From NCBI RefSeq assembly GCF_022819345.1, contig NZ_CP089288.1:186001-250000 (forward strand): a stretch of DNA of 64,000 bases, in the 5' to 3' direction. The DNA comes from Candidatus Nanosynbacter sp. HMT-352. Its GTDB lineage: Bacteria > Patescibacteriota > Saccharimonadia > Saccharimonadales > Saccharimonadaceae. A program made the position numbers and the translations under genes. Below are positions 26,462 to 35,483 of the stretch, piece by piece; the stretch's first letter is position 1; each line of letters starts with the position of its first letter. The notes beneath the pieces are model-generated. The model searched no databases. It was not told the DNA's origin and saw nothing but the letters and a program-made list of their open reading frames with translations.

Positions 26462-27523
26462 CTATCGCTTATTGACCTTATCAATTATAGAATTGGCAGC
26501 AGCTACATTTATCTTACCATTTTCAGCTGTCAAAAACTTATCAACATTGCCGTCGACAATTGCAGACGTGAAACTACTTAATACCTTATCGTGACCATAC
26601 AACAGATCTCCTATCACCCTGCGTATACCGTTAGCTATAAATTGTCCCCAATATTGAGTCGTATACTTTATCGAGCTACGCAACACATCTTTACCAAGAT
26701 GTTCTCCGTCTGTTGGCAGGTGAATTAGGATATCTTTAAAGAAATCGTAGATGTAAATATCTTTCTTGAAGGATACCATATAATACCACTCACACACTGG
26801 TGAGCGGAAATTTAAGAACATTGTTAATGGAACTTTACCCGCCATAGCATTGACCGAAAGAGTTACTGGAGTGGCCTCCTTCTTAGCGTTACCATACACC
26901 GCATGTGCATGCTGTATTTGCAACTTGCCAACATGTCTCTCTGGAAGATACAAGAAATGAGCAGCCTCATCATAAAACAGACCCAGAGGTAAATCATTAT
27001 ACCACTCTGGCAGCCGACGGTCATGATTAGTAAACTGTACTTCAGTAATAGACACCACTTCACCATGTTTTTTAGACTCAACAATATCATTTAGTTTTAG
27101 CATCTTATTTGCATACTGGAAGTTATGCATAACATAGAACACTTTATTCTTACTCTTAGCCAGTTTTATCAACTCGTTGCATTCATCTTCATTCATCATC
27201 ATTGGCTTCTCTACGAGTACATGCTTATCAAGAGATAAACCCAATTTAACCAATGGATAATGAAGGTGTGGAGGAGCACCTATCACCCAGGCATCAGCAT
27301 CATTCATCCAATCAGCATTAACCACAACTAAACCGTCAGAAGATTCTTTTATTTGAGACACGTGAGGAATATTATGTTTTTTAGCTGTCTTTCTGGCTCG
27401 CTCTATTTTATTACTTATAACACCAAATATCTCAGCATTCTTGATTTTCTTGAGTGCTGGGATATGTCTTGTATTTGATATATTTCCAGCACCAACTATT
27501 ACGAACTTTACCGCTTTAGACAC
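26462..27523 (-). CDS. Gfo/Idh/MocA-family oxidoreductase
   Basis: 353-residue NAD(P)-dependent sugar dehydrogenase-like protein. The N-terminal Rossmann fold has IVGAGNISNTRHIPALKKI, and HVLVEKPMMMNEDE carries the conserved EKP. The larger C-terminal half has the GFO/IDH substrate-domain beta pattern. It probably modifies a nucleotide sugar. The GTG start overlaps the glycosyltransferase stop (TAGTG), and AAGGAG lies 7 nt upstream. Confidence 0.82.
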   Translation of the reverse strand: MSKAVKFVIVGAGNISNTRHIPALKKIKNAEIFGVISNKIERARKTAKKHNIPHVSQIKESSDGLVVVNADWMNDADAWVIGAPPHLHYPLVKLGLSLDKHVLVEKPMMMNEDECNELIKLAKSKNKVFYVMHNFQYANKMLKLNDIVESKKHGEVVSITEVQFTNHDRRLPEWYNDLPLGLFYDEAAHFLYLPERHVGKLQIQHAHAVYGNAKKEATPVTLSVNAMAGKVPLTMFLNFRSPVCEWYYMVSFKKDIYIYDFFKDILIHLPTDGEHLGKDVLRSSIKYTTQYWGQFIANGIRRVIGDLLYGHDKVLSSFTSAIVDGNVDKFLTAENGKINVAAANSIIDKVNKR

Positions 27524-28665
27524 TATATACTCTCCTTGATTTTATTATCAACGCATTTCGCCACCGACTGCCAACTAAAAACACTCTCTATTCTCTTCTT
27601 TACATTATCTGCACTTTTTTTGCGCATAGACTCATTCTGTACCATTTCCATTAGAGCAATCTTTAAACTATCCACACTACCGTCAACTATTATACCATGG
27701 CGCTTGTCAATAATCACTTCTTCCGTCCCCCCTCTAGGAGTGGCAATAATAGCCGTTCGCATCAATCCAGCCTCTAATATGGCCGTAGGTAGCCCTTCAG
27801 GATAGAGTGACGGGTGAACAAATATATCAGTACGCTTAAAGAGAGATAGGATATCACTAAAATTTATTTTACCTAAAAATTGTATAGAACTATCATCTAA
27901 ATATCTAGACTCAAGCTCATCTTTTAAAGGACCATCACCGGCAATAACTAGCCGAATTTTTTGATTTGACATCTCGCTTCTGACCTTATCAAATGCCTTA
28001 AGTAGATTGATGATTCCTTTTTCTTTTATAATACGCCCAGCATATGTAACTATGATTTCTCGCTTATCAAAATAATCATATTTATTAGTCGCCAGCAACT
28101 TATCCTTCGAGTCAATTGCATTGTACCAAACACCTTCTGCAGATATGCCAAAATGTTTCAACCACTTATTACAATTTTGCGATACGCCATAGTAGTAGTC
28201 AACATACTGCTTAATAATTGCAGTCAAAACATGTTCGTATATTAACCCAAAAAAATCAAGAAGTTTATTCCCAACCGAAAAATGAGCAGTTCCATGTTCT
28301 ATAAGAGCAACCTTTATCCCATGCTTTTTTGCCAACCTGGCACCCAGAAGACTTGTTAGATGAAATCTGGTATTAACTATACAAAAGCTAAAACTATTAA
28401 AATCAATATCTGAAATAATATTAGCACTCTTACGTTTATTAATGATTGGGTATCTCTGTTTAAAAATATTATGCGTAGGTAATCGATATATAGTTCTGCT
28501 GCCTATCGTCTCTTTGGAGGGTAGGCTATTATCGTGTGCAGTAGTTACTATTGTGCATTGATACCCTATCTTCTCCAAAGCACTTGTTAATTTATCTACA
28601 TATCTTTCCACGCCACCCAGGTGCGGAATAAAATACCCTGTATATATTAATATCTTCTTAGTCAT
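27523..28665 (-). CDS. Glycosyltransferase family 4
   Basis: 380 residues: N-terminal YTGYFIPHLGGVERYVDKL and C-terminal VTYAGRIIKEKGIINLLKAF, IAGDGPLKDEL and HPSLYPEGLPTAILEAGLM. This is a standard retaining GT4 enzyme. Translation starts behind a G-rich stretch (GGGGGT). Strikingly AT-rich compared with the GT4 genes at 18.9-21.1 kb, which suggests a different origin. Confidence 0.85.
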   Translation of the reverse strand: MTKKILIYTGYFIPHLGGVERYVDKLTSALEKIGYQCTIVTTAHDNSLPSKETIGSRTIYRLPTHNIFKQRYPIINKRKSANIISDIDFNSFSFCIVNTRFHLTSLLGARLAKKHGIKVALIEHGTAHFSVGNKLLDFFGLIYEHVLTAIIKQYVDYYYGVSQNCNKWLKHFGISAEGVWYNAIDSKDKLLATNKYDYFDKREIIVTYAGRIIKEKGIINLLKAFDKVRSEMSNQKIRLVIAGDGPLKDELESRYLDDSSIQFLGKINFSDILSLFKRTDIFVHPSLYPEGLPTAILEAGLMRTAIIATPRGGTEEVIIDKRHGIIVDGSVDSLKIALMEMVQNESMRKKSADNVKKRIESVFSWQSVAKCVDNKIKESI

Positions 28666-28779
28666 AAACCCCCATTTACTTAATCATATAATATCATATT
28701 TTGATAATTTTTACATAAATAGTCCCTCATTGTCATTAGTTATATGATCAACTATTACTACTCGTTTAGTCCCTTACAG

Positions 28780-28988
28780 TTAAGTAACCCGTACATTATA
28801 GTAAATCGTTTGAACAGTATAAAAAGCTAACATAAAGCACATAAAAAACAAAATTAAAAAACTACAAAAATATTTATTGCTTGTATCTACTTTTATATAT
28901 TTTCGTAACCTAATAAATAATGGATATAGCAGCATTAGAAAAGGCATAAAATACCTCCCTTGCAAACCAATATTTAGCCCAGCTTTCT
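28780..28988 (-). pseudogene. Remnant of a DUF2142-type membrane protein (C-terminal end)
   Basis: An open stretch of about 70 codons contains GLQGRYFMPFLMLLYP, the hallmark of the C-terminal region of DUF2142 proteins, then one more hydrophobic segment. The rest of that several-hundred-residue protein is missing. At its 5' side it runs out of frame into the aminotransferase remnant. Confidence 0.5.
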
Positions 28989-29095
28989 TCAAGCTCAGCG
29001 ACTTTTGGACCCTGAGCCAGCATACCTGACTCTATAACTTCATTTACCGCCCGACGCTCCTCTTCCTCTATAACGGGTGATGCGATGTTTATCAT
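28989..29095 (-). pseudogene. Remnant of a DegT/DnrJ/EryC1 aminotransferase (N-terminal end)
   Basis: Starts INIASPVIEEEERRAV and continues with EVIESGMLAQGPKVAELEESWAKY. This is the exact opening of PLP-dependent sugar aminotransferases, normally about 370 residues. After AKY the similarity stops and the frame closes. Together with the DUF2142 piece this marks a deletion that removed most of two glycan-cluster genes. Confidence 0.6.
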
Positions 29096-29216
29096 TACGT
29101 AGCCTCCTTACATTCTTACTATCTTTAACAAAGATAGCGCATCACTCATTTTTTATTTTTCGTTTTTTAGACTTGTTCTCAAAAAAACACAATTTTTATA
29201 CTTGCTATTTTTACTG

Positions 29217-29222
29217 TATACT
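29217..29222 (+). promoter_or_regulatory. -10 box of the large membrane protein gene
   Basis: TATACT, 10 nt before the ATG at 29233. An in-frame ATG at 29224 would lie upstream of the predicted start point, so 29233 is favoured. Confidence 0.45.
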
Positions 29223-29232
29223 AATGAATGTT

Positions 29233-31236
29233 ATGCAAGCTCTACGTTCTATTTTTACAAAATTAAAAGACGATTCGTATAAAAAATGGATTTTCCCGTC
29301 TACTATTATCTTTTGTTTAATTTTTGCGACAGGATTTAAGATATCTGGATCTTCATTTGGCTTATACTATGACTCTTTCCTTAATGGTAAATCATCTAAT
29401 CTCATATCAGGCGAAGCTCGACCTATTCGCAGCGACGAGTGGCTAGTCGTTACACAATTCACAATTGCACAAAAAGAAGCTGGATATCCACTAATCAACA
29501 AGAACTTTGGCAATTCTGGCAAGAATATGAGCCTTATATCTGATGCACCATACAAAGAATGGTCAACAATATTCCGACCTCAAAATCTTGCCTTTTTAAT
29601 AGTTCCTTTCGAGTTTGCTTTTGCCTTTAAGTGGTGGCTATTATTGGCATCATTATTATTAAGTATATACTTTCTATCGTTAAAATTTCTTCCCAATAAA
29701 TACGCGCTGTCAGGATCTATCGCTATCATAGGCTCTTTCACTCCTTTTATATTCTGGTGGTATCAAACCATTACTATAATGAGTATCGTCTGGGGAATTG
29801 TCATACTGCTATTAATAATGAAATTAATAGAAAATAAATCTTTATCTTTTTTAAAGAGATATAAACATGGTGATATAATATCGAAACTCACACTATCACT
29901 TTTATTAACCTATTCAATGGTAAGCTTCGCCCTACTATTGTACCCAGCCTTTCAGATACCTGTTATCATCACTGTATTTCTAGTGGCGATTGGCTATTAT
30001 ATAAATACTTGGAAAAAAGCACCCAAAAAAGTACGAAAAATACTATATGTAAATACAGCATTCATAGTAGGATCCGCTCTAGCAGCGATCGGCATAGTTG
30101 GTATATTTTTAATCACCAGAATAGATGCCGTACAAGCCATTTCTGGTACAGATTATCCCGGGGCACGATTCGTACATTCGGGAGCTCCATCACAGGCTGA
30201 TCTAATCGGTCTCACTGGCTATAGTCAATACCGACTTATGGATGGCGCATCCATTTCATCGATAGATCCAAGTAAAGGATCCATTAATCAAAGTGAGATG
30301 TCTGCATTTATCATCACACCTTTTGCATTTATCATTCCTATACTGTTTATTTTATATAGCAAATGGCGTAAAGATAAAACTATAGATTGGGTCGGAGTTG
30401 CTATTTTTGTTTCCTGCTTAATATTCATATCTCATTTATTTATTCCAGGATTCTCTTCAATAGCAAAACCTTTTATGATGCATCTTGTACCGATAACAAG
30501 ATTGCAGCTTGGATTAGGTTTTATAGGAATCTTTTCATTAATATACACGCTTGCTAATACTATAAAATTTTCATCACAATATCGCTATTTACCATATCTA
30601 TATTCAACAATGGTGATTATTATTTACGTCTGCACCATCGTATATGTCGTAAAGTTCAATCGTAACTTTGCCGGAGATCTTCGCGTATTATTACTAGCCG
30701 CAATAAGCCTTTCTGGTGGACTAGCTCTTATATTTATAAAAAAGGAAAAACTCGGACTGTTAGTGCTTTCTTCTTTATGTATTATGTCGACAATAACTAT
30801 ACAGCCGTTATATAGAGGTCTAGGAAGCGGGTATAACGATAATATTATAACCAAAAAGATTATCTCTACCTCGTCTAGTGACGATATATGGGGATTGTCT
30901 GGCACAAGCGTGCTAGAAAATTTCCCTCAAATGGCAAATAGAAAATCAATTACGGGAGTCAATACTTACCCTGATAAAGATTTCTGGTCAAAAGTATCAA
31001 AAGATAAGACAATTTATAACAGGTATGCACATATACTTCTGTCTGATACCATAGACAAAGATCTCGTACTTATTCAGCCGGATGTATTTATTGCAAAATT
31101 GAGTTGTAGTAATCATATAGGAAAATCTGTTACTCGTGTGTTATCTACAACACCGCTACAGCTACCTTGCTATGAACTAATCGATAAAGTCACTGTACAT
31201 AATGGAGATATTTTATTCTATAAAAGAACTTTTTAA
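29233..31236 (+). CDS. Large polytopic membrane protein (glycan-cluster type)
   Basis: About 667 residues with roughly 12-14 hydrophobic segments. A first-loop motif reads ISGEARPIRSDEWLVVTQ. This resembles DUF7657/YfhO- or GT39-like membrane proteins that modify surface glycans using polyprenyl-linked sugars, but I cannot name the family with confidence. I shortened the reading frame at its 5' end because the codons 29077-29232 precede the promoter and encode no recognisable protein. Confidence 0.65.
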   Translation: MQALRSIFTKLKDDSYKKWIFPSTIIFCLIFATGFKISGSSFGLYYDSFLNGKSSNLISGEARPIRSDEWLVVTQFTIAQKEAGYPLINKNFGNSGKNMSLISDAPYKEWSTIFRPQNLAFLIVPFEFAFAFKWWLLLASLLLSIYFLSLKFLPNKYALSGSIAIIGSFTPFIFWWYQTITIMSIVWGIVILLLIMKLIENKSLSFLKRYKHGDIISKLTLSLLLTYSMVSFALLLYPAFQIPVIITVFLVAIGYYINTWKKAPKKVRKILYVNTAFIVGSALAAIGIVGIFLITRIDAVQAISGTDYPGARFVHSGAPSQADLIGLTGYSQYRLMDGASISSIDPSKGSINQSEMSAFIITPFAFIIPILFILYSKWRKDKTIDWVGVAIFVSCLIFISHLFIPGFSSIAKPFMMHLVPITRLQLGLGFIGIFSLIYTLANTIKFSSQYRYLPYLYSTMVIIIYVCTIVYVVKFNRNFAGDLRVLLLAAISLSGGLALIFIKKEKLGLLVLSSLCIMSTITIQPLYRGLGSGYNDNIITKKIISTSSSDDIWGLSGTSVLENFPQMANRKSITGVNTYPDKDFWSKVSKDKTIYNRYAHILLSDTIDKDLVLIQPDVFIAKLSCSNHIGKSVTRVLSTTPLQLPCYELIDKVTVHNGDILFYKRTF

Positions 31237-31262
31237 AGCTTTACCGTTTTATCTATATCTGC

Positions 31263-31268
31263 TATAGT
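31263..31268 (+). promoter_or_regulatory. Extended -10 (TGC-TATAGT) of the secreted gene pair
   Basis: TATAGT preceded by TGC, 21 nt before the ATG at 31290, with AGGTAA as a weak ribosome-binding site. Confidence 0.4.
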
Positions 31269-31289
31269 AGTGTTGATTAGGTAACAATT

Positions 31290-31880
31290 ATGAAAATACA
31301 GAAAAAACAAAATAAAAAAAATAAAGTATTAATTCTGATAGCTGTCATACTATTGTCTATAACAGGCTATGGCTTAATTTCCTATAAATTTAAGTTCTGG
31401 CCCTTCATCCAGAATCAATTCAACACGGTCACCGAGGAACAGAAAACAGCTGGTCAAGACATAAAAAAAAGATCATTAAATGATGCATCCAATAAGTCAG
31501 GAAAAGAGTCATCAGGTCAAAAATCTAAAACACTACAAGGAAGCGATCCTTCGCCAGAACCGACTCCATCATCCAACGGAAAAAAACCAACAGTTGGAGT
31601 AAGTATAACAACTACAACAGTCGATAAAGATTCAAACACTCTTTATATCCGTAGTTTGATCCAAACTATATCATCAAGCGGAAGATGTACGTTATCAATG
31701 CATAATACTAGCGGACAAACGTATTCCAATAGCGTAGAGTTGCAAGCTGGACCAAGTACGTCTAGCTGCAAAGGATTTAACGTTCCATTGTCTCAATTGT
31801 CACCTGGAAAATGGACAATAAACATTCACTATGAAGACAACAACGTGACTGGAGATACTGAAGGAGAAATAACTATATGA
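31290..31880 (+). CDS. Membrane-anchored secreted protein, unknown function
   Basis: 196 residues: a Lys-rich cytoplasmic start, one membrane segment (about 12-30), a Ser/Lys/Pro-rich linker (about 50-100) and a C-terminal beta-rich domain (about 100-196) with two cysteines likely forming a disulfide. It overlaps the next gene by 4 bp (ATGA), so the two secreted proteins probably work together. No family recognised. Confidence 0.65.
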   Translation: MKIQKKQNKKNKVLILIAVILLSITGYGLISYKFKFWPFIQNQFNTVTEEQKTAGQDIKKRSLNDASNKSGKESSGQKSKTLQGSDPSPEPTPSSNGKKPTVGVSITTTTVDKDSNTLYIRSLIQTISSSGRCTLSMHNTSGQTYSNSVELQAGPSTSSCKGFNVPLSQLSPGKWTINIHYEDNNVTGDTEGEITI

Positions 31881-33574
31881 AGAAATTAATATTAAAATTA
31901 GGCATACTTACGTCAATATGCTTAGGGGTGATATTATCCTCTACGCCAGCATCTGCAGTATTAAATGATTTTGACCCAGGCAATATTATGGATGATGCCG
32001 TAGCAACAAATTACGGATCCATGAGTGCGAGCCAAATTCAGTCATTTTTAAATAGTAAAGTTCCCCAATGTGATACAAATGGCGCCAAACCAGCCAGTGA
32101 GTTTGGAAGACCTGATATAACTCGCGCTCAGTATGCCGCATCGAAAGGGTGGCATAGCCCTCCATATACCTGTCTCCGTGATTATAAAACAAAAGACGGG
32201 AGAAGCGCTGCTCAATTAATCTTTGATATCTCTCAAAAATATCATGTAAACCCACAGCTTTTAATAGTTTTGCTCCAAAAAGAGCAAGCCCTAGTTACTG
32301 ACACGTGGCCAACTCGTGGGCAATTCAAAAGCGCAACTGGCTACGGATGTCCAGACACTGCCGAGTGTGATAGTAAATATTTTGGTCTAGAAAACCAGCT
32401 AGAATGGGCAGCGAAACACTTTCACTACATAATAACACGTAATCCTAATTGGTTTTCACCATATACAACAGGCGTAAATTTCGTTCAATGGAGTCCAAAT
32501 GCTGCTTGCGGAGGATCTAATGTAAATATTCAGAATTGGACAACCGCCGCTCTTTATAGTTATACACCATATCAACCAAATGCCGCTGCTATGTCATCTG
32601 GGTATGGCGTAGGTGATGGGTGTAGCGCCTATGGTAATCGTAACTTTTATAATTACTTTACAGACTGGTTTGGAGACACAAGATCAAGCAGTTCATTCTC
32701 TTGTAAAAACGGACAGAATATACCTAACGTAGAAACTGGCGCTAGAATTATACCAACTAGGATAAATGGAAATAATGACACCTTAACTATATCCGTCCCT
32801 AATAATACTGGCAGTAAATGTGCCGAAATGCACACATGGGCCAATAGTAACTTACAGGCATGGTCTCAGCATACAGCGACAAACTCATACACCTTTAATC
32901 AGCAGTACAGCAAGGTTATATCAAGGAAGGTTAATAGCAAAAATACCGTATTAACAAAGGTTGACTATAATGGAACTGCAAGTGGTAGAGTAGAGTTTCA
33001 TACGTGGACTCAAGATGGATTGCGTTGGCTAGCTCACACTGCAACATCTGCCGGACCTATTGATCCGCTATTTTCTGAAGTTATAACAGCAGATACTGAT
33101 GGCGATGGTAATGACGAATATTATCTGATTAATTATGAGCAGACTAATTCTGGCATGATTGAAGTGCATGGTTGGAATAATAATGGAACTAGTTGGTTTA
33201 GGCACACAGCAACAAGCCACCCTTCAGCTAGCATGAACACAGGAAGAGTTATTGCAGCAGATCTTGATGGAGATAAAAAAGATGAATTCATATATGTTAA
33301 ATACGACAACACTACGAGTGGTCTTATCGAATTTCACGTATGGGATTCTTCGTTAAAAAACTGGGTACGTCACACCGCAAGTAATTACCCAGAATCTGGC
33401 TATGTGATAGGATCGAATGACATAGTAGTAGCCGACTTGCAAGGAAGAGGAAAAGACACCATCTATTATGTCAAATACAGAGGTACAACCAATAATACCG
33501 TCGAAGTACATGGATGGGGCGACGGTCAACAATCATGGGCTAGCCACATATCTACATCATCAGGAATATACTAA
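31877..33574 (+). CDS. Secreted lysozyme-like protein with FG-GAP repeats (actinobacterial 'hemagglutinin' type)
   Basis: 565 residues. The signal peptide (about 1-27, ending STPASA) precedes a lysozyme-like domain (about 35-265). That domain has YGSMSASQIQSFLNSKVP, LLIVLLQKEQALVTDTWP (candidate catalytic Glu), ATGYGCPDTAECDSKYFG and GDGCSAYGNRNFYNYFTDWF. It is the same domain that is annotated 'hemagglutinin' in secreted actinobacterial proteins. The rest (about 280-565) is a set of FG-GAP/VCBS-like repeats with calcium-binding DTDGDGNDE and DLDGDKKDE. It may cleave or bind host wall material (inference). Confidence 0.72.
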   Translation: MKKLILKLGILTSICLGVILSSTPASAVLNDFDPGNIMDDAVATNYGSMSASQIQSFLNSKVPQCDTNGAKPASEFGRPDITRAQYAASKGWHSPPYTCLRDYKTKDGRSAAQLIFDISQKYHVNPQLLIVLLQKEQALVTDTWPTRGQFKSATGYGCPDTAECDSKYFGLENQLEWAAKHFHYIITRNPNWFSPYTTGVNFVQWSPNAACGGSNVNIQNWTTAALYSYTPYQPNAAAMSSGYGVGDGCSAYGNRNFYNYFTDWFGDTRSSSSFSCKNGQNIPNVETGARIIPTRINGNNDTLTISVPNNTGSKCAEMHTWANSNLQAWSQHTATNSYTFNQQYSKVISRKVNSKNTVLTKVDYNGTASGRVEFHTWTQDGLRWLAHTATSAGPIDPLFSEVITADTDGDGNDEYYLINYEQTNSGMIEVHGWNNNGTSWFRHTATSHPSASMNTGRVIAADLDGDKKDEFIYVKYDNTTSGLIEFHVWDSSLKNWVRHTASNYPESGYVIGSNDIVVADLQGRGKDTIYYVKYRGTTNNTVEVHGWGDGQQSWASHISTSSGIY

Positions 33575-33611
33575 GTATAATAACTCATACATCTTTACAT
33601 CGTAAATAATA

Positions 33612-33652
33612 TAAATAACCGCGGCAGTACAACTTACTGTCGCGGTTATTTA
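33612..33652. terminator. Bidirectional terminator
   Basis: A long inverted repeat (TAAATAACCGCG-CAGT against ACTG-CGCGGTTATTTA) between convergent genes. The A/T ends provide a T-tract in both directions. Confidence 0.85.
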
Positions 33653-33668
33653 TAATTAATAGTTAACG

Positions 33669-35477
33669 TTATTCGGGTAACCTATAGCCCGGACCAAATT
33701 GCTCAAAATTATCATTATAGAATGGATCCCTCTTCAAGTATTCACCCCATCTCTTACGCATCTCTTTTTGGGCACTCTCTAGTTCGCTAGTATCTCTCTC
33801 GCTCGTGTTTATGCGACCAACACTCTTAGACTCATAATGGAATAACTCTGCGTATGGAGTGTAGACATTATAATAGCCTTCTTTGCGCAATTTAAGGTTA
33901 AGATCTACATCGTTATACGTTATACGAAGTTTATTATCAAACCCACCCACCTTATTGAACTTATCACGATTAATCATACAACAAGCACCAGTTACTGCCG
34001 ATACATTACGAATATTGGCGGTATAAATATACGTAAATATATCTGTACGCTCATCCTGACCATAAAACGGATGGAATGCGATATCTCTTTCAGATAAGAC
34101 TATTCCAGCATGCTGTATTGTCTTATCCTCAAATATAAGCTTAGGTCCAACCATCCCTATTTCTGGACGCTGAGCATGCTCAAGCAATGACTGGATCCAG
34201 TCGTGGGTAATAACCTCCGTGTCATTATTAAGGAATAGCAGATATTCTCCACTAGAATTATTTGCACCATAGTTACATGCATCTGAAAAATTGAATTTCT
34301 TCTTGTATTTAATAACATGCACATTGCCATTATTATCTATCAATTTTTCATAAAAATCATTTACTCGAGAATCCGTAGATCCCGTATCTACAATTATTAT
34401 TTCAAAATATGGATACGAAGTATTTTCAATAATTGAATCTATGCATTTTTTTATATATCTAAAATTATCCTTGGTTGGTATGATAATTGACACCAACGGA
34501 TTTGTCGGGATTACATATTTTTTACGCCAAAATCCTAACGCAACATGAGAATCTATATAAGCATTTTCTCTTCTTTGTCTCACACTACTACGAAGGACAT
34601 TCTTTTGATTTATATAAGCATATGGTTTACTATCAGCATTCATAGCAGTAGATGTCTCAGATTTACGCCAATGATATAAAATTTTCGGAATATGATAAAT
34701 ATTATTAGTTTTAGCAGAAATCTTCAAAAATAAATCCCAATCTTGCGCGCCATGCGTTCCGACAGTAAATCCATTAACACCTCTAATTATATCTGCTTTT
34801 ATGGTAGCAAAATGCGTTACCATGTTGCATGAATTCATAAAATCAGGACTCCAGTCAGGTTTAAAAAATGGTTCTATATGAATACCGTCACTATCGATCT
34901 TGTCTTCATCTGTATAAATAAGATCTACGTCAGGATTTTTATTTATAACATCAACCACTTCAAACAAGGCGTTGGGAGGTAAAATGTCATCATGATCGAG
35001 TAATGATATATAATCACCCTTAGCCATCGAAAGAGCTGTATTAGATGACTTTGATATATGACCATTTTCTTTACGAAATGTAGCCTTAATATTATTATAC
35101 TTTTCTACATATTCATTTATAACACTCTTTGTTTGATCGCTAGTAGAATTATCATCAGAAATACACAACTCCCAGTTGTCATAACTCTGAGATAAGACAG
35201 AGTCAATACAGCTACGCAGATATACTGGATTTGTATTATATGTCGGCAACAAAATACTAATCAATGGACGCTGCTTAAACTCCTTGGAGTATTTTCTTTG
35301 CAGTTCAAGTTGCCCATCGGTGACTTTATGCTTATCAAACCATTTAATATAATCTTCATATCGTTTCTTGTTAATAGATCTACGATCGCGAAACAACTTT
35401 ACTTGTTCACTGCCGTACGACGGATGCAATGTTGCTCTAATAACAAATTTTGTACTCTTTATAATCTTATTTTTCAT
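33669..35477 (-). CDS. Tandem-domain glycosyltransferase family 2
   Basis: 602 residues with two GT-A modules. Module 1 (about 75-300) has SILLPTYNTNPVYLRSCIDS, ISDDNSTSDQT, LLDHDDILPPNALFEV and IYTDEDKID. Module 2 (about 325-600) has SIIIPTKDNFRYIKKCIDS, VDTGSTDSR and LLFLNNDTEVI. Such double enzymes build alternating linkages in O-antigen or rhamnan chains. It is the last gene of a minus-strand unit with the Wzm/Wzt exporter, so its product is probably the exported chain. Confidence 0.82.
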   Translation of the reverse strand: MKNKIIKSTKFVIRATLHPSYGSEQVKLFRDRRSINKKRYEDYIKWFDKHKVTDGQLELQRKYSKEFKQRPLISILLPTYNTNPVYLRSCIDSVLSQSYDNWELCISDDNSTSDQTKSVINEYVEKYNNIKATFRKENGHISKSSNTALSMAKGDYISLLDHDDILPPNALFEVVDVINKNPDVDLIYTDEDKIDSDGIHIEPFFKPDWSPDFMNSCNMVTHFATIKADIIRGVNGFTVGTHGAQDWDLFLKISAKTNNIYHIPKILYHWRKSETSTAMNADSKPYAYINQKNVLRSSVRQRRENAYIDSHVALGFWRKKYVIPTNPLVSIIIPTKDNFRYIKKCIDSIIENTSYPYFEIIIVDTGSTDSRVNDFYEKLIDNNGNVHVIKYKKKFNFSDACNYGANNSSGEYLLFLNNDTEVITHDWIQSLLEHAQRPEIGMVGPKLIFEDKTIQHAGIVLSERDIAFHPFYGQDERTDIFTYIYTANIRNVSAVTGACCMINRDKFNKVGGFDNKLRITYNDVDLNLKLRKEGYYNVYTPYAELFHYESKSVGRINTSERDTSELESAQKEMRKRWGEYLKRDPFYNDNFEQFGPGYRLPE

Positions 35478-35483
35478 CTGATT

